From: Sipunculus nudus
Lineage: Eukaryota > Annelida > Sipuncula > Golfingiida > Sipunculidae
Length of the DNA: 64,000 nt
Direction: 5' to 3'
Assembly: GCA_026874595.1 (NCBI GenBank)
Contig: CM049311.1
Coordinates: forward strand, 45,511,676 to 45,575,675
How positions within the stretch are numbered: the stretch's first letter is position 1; each line of letters starts with the position of its first letter. Both the position numbers and the translations under genes were made by a program. The notes beneath the pieces are model-generated. The model had not been told where the DNA came from. It worked only from the letters and a program-made list of their open reading frames with translations, and did not search any database. This document shows, in pieces, positions 61,085 through 64,000 of the stretch.

Positions 61085-61284
61085 GGTATATCCACTCCCT
61101 GAACACGCTGTTCCACCCATCCAGTACTTAAACAGTAATATAGGTATACAGGCCAACTGGTCCAACCTTCCAGTACTTACACAGTAATATAGGTATACAG
61201 AACACCTGGTCCGCCCTTCCAGTACTTACACAGTAATATAGGTATACAGGCCAACTGGTCCACCCTTCCAGTACTTACACAGTA
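61085..61284 (+). repeat. 49-bp tandem repeat, left part
   Basis: CAGTAATATAGGTATACAGG units start at 61133, 61182 and 61231, with the next beginning at 61280, followed by ACTGGTCCACCCTTCCAGTA. The array is cut at 61284 by a DNA transposon and continues at 62687. Confidence 0.9.
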
Positions 61285-62686
61285 CCGTAAAATCTCCACT
61301 TAAAACCGCGGTTTAATCAAGAAATTCAAAATCTTGAAATCAGGTTGATTTCCTGAAAGCACTGTGCGGTTTATACTAGAAGGGTTTCCTGAATATCTTC
61401 CTGACAGACATCGTTTTTGGGCCGGCGCGTGGGCGATAATATTGCAACTTTCGAAGGCTGTTCTTAGCATGCATGGAAGCCGTGTGTAAATGTATTATTT
61501 ACGATTATTTGTTATTTATAAATTAAATATTGCTGATAAGTTTTTGTGTGATATATAACTTGTTATAAAATCTTGGTAATTGTCACCAAATAATACGTTT
61601 ACAACAACCCTGCTGTTACACACAGCGGTCCACTTCGTTGGGCATGGTCAAGCAAAATTGAAATAAAAGCCTACTTTAAACCCATTTGCGGCATTATTTA
61701 GCAATGATTATTTGTTTAAAACGTAAAATGAATAAAAAGCTGACATCGTAAAGAGTCACACAATGGCAGACAATCGTTTTAAAATCAAGTTTGAGTGCCG
61801 CCATGTGCTGAAACACCCCGGTATTCTGCTAAGAATATTTTGAACGGCTGTAAGCGGTGGGTGGTAAATAGAACAGCCACCTATTTCGTCCCAGCGTGCC
61901 TTGCGCGAACACTGCCTTGACAAAATGGCTCTCAACACGGAAACTTTCTTCAGGAAAAAAACTTGCTAACCCGGACTGGCCACTTTAATTTTACCTTAAA
62001 ATCACTCGTTTTCAAGCGTCATGTTTCCTATAAGTGCGTATCTCTAAAAGGTAACTTCAGTTACTTCGATATTTAGTTAAGTTGACCAGCGATGTTTTCA
62101 AACGCACCAGCAAATTGTGACATGGAGCGATGTCAACGTACGATGTGACGAAGATAATACCGAAGTAACCGGTATGAAAATGATTTGAATCTTCCGAGTA
62201 ATTCCAGAAAATGGAATTTTCATCAAAAATTAAGATTTCAAAATATTACTTTTAGAATTAAAATATACAATGACTTGAAATGGATCAGCAGAATATTTTT
62301 TCAAAAATATAATGACAAATCAGTAGCAAACAAGAATACGGCACGGAATATAAAATCTGTATAAACAGGCAGAGGTTCACCGGCACTAACGTCTTCCCAA
62401 ACTTCATGCTTGAGTGACCCTGCAAAAAAGTGTTATGATGTGTTTAAATAAAATGCCTAAGGAATTTTTAAAGTGGACAGGAATGGCCGAGTCGCAACCT
62501 ACGCGTGTTCATTTCTAGATGATTGCTTGATTGTGTCTTTTGTCAAATCATTCCGTAGCGAAAGTTGGTGCGGTTTTAAAGGGGGGTTCTTAGTATTTGA
62601 GCCCCTCGCGGTGTCTCGCCTGGAATTTCGGCGAAGTCTGGGTGCGGTTTTAATCGGAAGTGCGGTTTTAAGTGGAGATTTTACGG
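61285..62686 (-). mobile_element. 1.40 kb TA-flanked DNA transposon, copy 2, inserted in a tandem repeat
   Basis: It is very similar to 53419-54808 but inverted. The ends are CCGTAAAATCTCCACTTAAA and, inverted from the right, CCGTAAAATCTCCACTTAAA. It interrupts the 49-bp repeat between CACAGTA (61278-61284) and TAATATAGGTATAC (62687 on). Neighbouring units read CACAGTAATATAGG, so the TA is duplicated. No transposase frame is present. Confidence 0.92.
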
Positions 62687-62905
62687 TAATATAGGTATAC
62701 AGGACAACTGGTCCGCCCTTCAGTACTTAAACAGTAATATAGGTATACAGGACAACTGGTCCGCCCTTCCAGTACTTAAACAGTAATATAGGTATACAGG
62801 ACAACTGGTCCACCCTTCCAGTACTTACACAGTAATATAGGTAGACAGGACAACTGGTCCACCCTTCCAGTACTTAAACAGTAATATAGGTATACAGAAC
62901 AACTG
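62687..62905 (+). repeat. 49-bp tandem repeat, right part
   Basis: It continues the array interrupted at 61284. Further CAGTAATATAGG units begin near 62732, 62781, 62829 and 62879, with slight variants (GGTAGACAGG). Confidence 0.9.
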
Positions 62906-62944
62906 GTCTTCCAAAACTGAACTTGGGTTATAGTAATAGTAACA

Positions 62945-63224
62945 AACTGGCTTCTGTAGCTCAGAGGTAGAACACAGGTCTCAAAGCCGGGAGATCGTTA
63001 GTTCGAACTCAGCCAAGACGTTGAGATTAGTCACCAGGCCTAGTTAACCCCAAGATAAAAAAATTAGAGGAAGAGTGTGATACTGCCCTGTCTCATTGTC
63101 AGAAACCAGAATGGAATTCTGCAGGTGTACATATACTTAGTTAAGTAAGCATAAACAAATGGAGACGGTTTCTCCACCAAAACTTATTTAAAAATTAAAA
63201 AAAAATAAAATAAAGTTAAAAAAA
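62945..63224 (+). mobile_element. tRNA-derived SINE
   Basis: The head GGCTTCTGTAGCTCAGAGGT..AGAAC holds an A box, and GTTCGAACTC 60 bases later a B box of the RNA polymerase III promoter. A tRNA-unrelated part and an A-rich tail (AAAAATTAAAAAAAAATAAA type) follow. AATAGTAACA stands directly before (62935-62944) and after (63225-63234), a 10-bp target duplication. The cloverleaf is not intact, so this is not a working tRNA gene. Confidence 0.85.
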
Positions 63225-63234
63225 AATAGTAACA

Positions 63235-64000
63235 GTTTATAGCCTTACACCTGATATTTATTTTGTACCACTACTAATTTTCAAGCTACATAGCCTGTCC
63301 TAACTATCTCTATTACCATTCACTTTGGGGAGGTTTTTGTCTGATTGGGAAAGTGTGGGGGAGGGGAGGATGGTGGAGAGTGATGATGGAGGCTCCCCCT
63401 TGCAATCACTCAGCAGTTGCAGACAAATACTATTCCTTCTTCAGATCATCCTACCATTGGAAGATCATGGAAAGGCCGTCATTTTACCAAGCATGAAATA
63501 AGGATAAAATGTAGAGAAAAGCAGTAACTATGAATTAGTAATTATTCCCTTCATGCACAAAGCAGGTGTTTAATCATTTAAAAAAAACTCCCCCACATAT
63601 TCCATTGACGTAGTCTTTATTGACTCAGTAGCTGAACAGGGCTTCACTACACTGTTTTTTAGCTGATAAAAGTGGGTCTTCTTACAAGGGTGTTGTCCAT
63701 TAAGGTCAGCGAAAGCTGATATGAACAACTCACAGATAACCACTTAATTAGAATGCTACCTGATTTTAACAGCCACCACTGGTGTCTTAATGGAGAGAGA
63801 TTTTCAAAGTTATGTTTAATCTTTTATGTTTTATTTGTAAAATGTCCAACTGTTTATCCATTTTCATAATGTCCTTCTGTCGACATCCATTTTAAAAGCA
63901 TCCATCTGAGCTACATCCAGTTGACACAGACCCAATATATTGATTGCATCTTAGCACAGGTCCAAAGTGGATTGCCAATGAATGTACTTCCTGTTATCCC
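63235..64000. other. Stretch without recognised genes
   Basis: No exon, RNA gene or transposon end could be supported up to the window end. Confidence 0.5.

Noticed and set aside
62948-63020. Functional tRNA gene
   Set aside because: The A and B boxes are present, but the cloverleaf stems do not pair well and the sequence continues into a SINE body with tail and target duplication.

Overview
The window is eukaryotic nuclear DNA from an animal, most likely a marine invertebrate and probably a bivalve mollusc. The reasons are AT-rich sequence, spliced exons with GT..AG borders, a class A GPCR gene, and very dense non-autonomous transposons of the kind common in molluscs. The species assignment is inference; nothing here fixes it. 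No prokaryotic gene, operon, rRNA or CRISPR array is present.

Genes. Two host genes can be supported. (1) A MORC-family GHKL ATPase gene (MORC3/4-like) runs on the + strand. Four exons are visible (7161-7233, 28631-28763, 30569-30805, about 37284-37435), covering the N-terminal ATPase from the ExxxN motif to the start of the S5-like domain. Exons 1 to 3 join in frame exactly. Intron 1 is 21.4 kb and is almost wholly transposon. The first coding exon and everything after about residue 200 were not found. (2) An intact 330-residue rhodopsin-like GPCR lies on the - strand (59955-60947), with a 3' splice site in its 5' UTR and a poly(A) signal. It lacks several canonical GPCR switch residues. A decayed Ty3/Gypsy-type gag ORF (33012-33713, -) is the only clear retroelement coding sequence.

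Mobile DNA. Three repeat families (called H, A and B here) share one architecture: the first 10-12 bases recur inverted near the 3' end, followed by a short hairpin and a terminal CTAG or CTTG. They insert between A/T or T/T without target duplication. This is the layout of Helitron-like (HLE2/Helentron) elements. Family H carries a GGTGGCGCCACC satellite of about 278-280 bp, expanded to about 4.6 kb at 1180-5800. The elements are nested several deep, and paralogous copies inside the window serve as empty sites that define the insertion points to the base or within a short T run: H in A at 11040-12767, A in A at 9089-13266 and 13485-22273, and a TTAA-flanked 7.2 kb insert at 13936-21177. A hAT-type element with an 8-bp duplication (22663-27638) contains further A and H copies.

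Other structures: a 671-bp-arm palindrome made of inverted LTR-like sequence (33871-35256), a 600-bp TA-flanked MITE (43483-44082), two inverted 1.4 kb TA-flanked elements around the GPCR region (53419-54808 and 61285-62686), a 3.5 kb minisatellite of 51-bp units with 611-bp higher-order repeats (55972-59483), a 49-bp tandem repeat split by one of the 1.4 kb elements, and a tRNA-derived SINE with a 10-bp target duplication (62945-63224).
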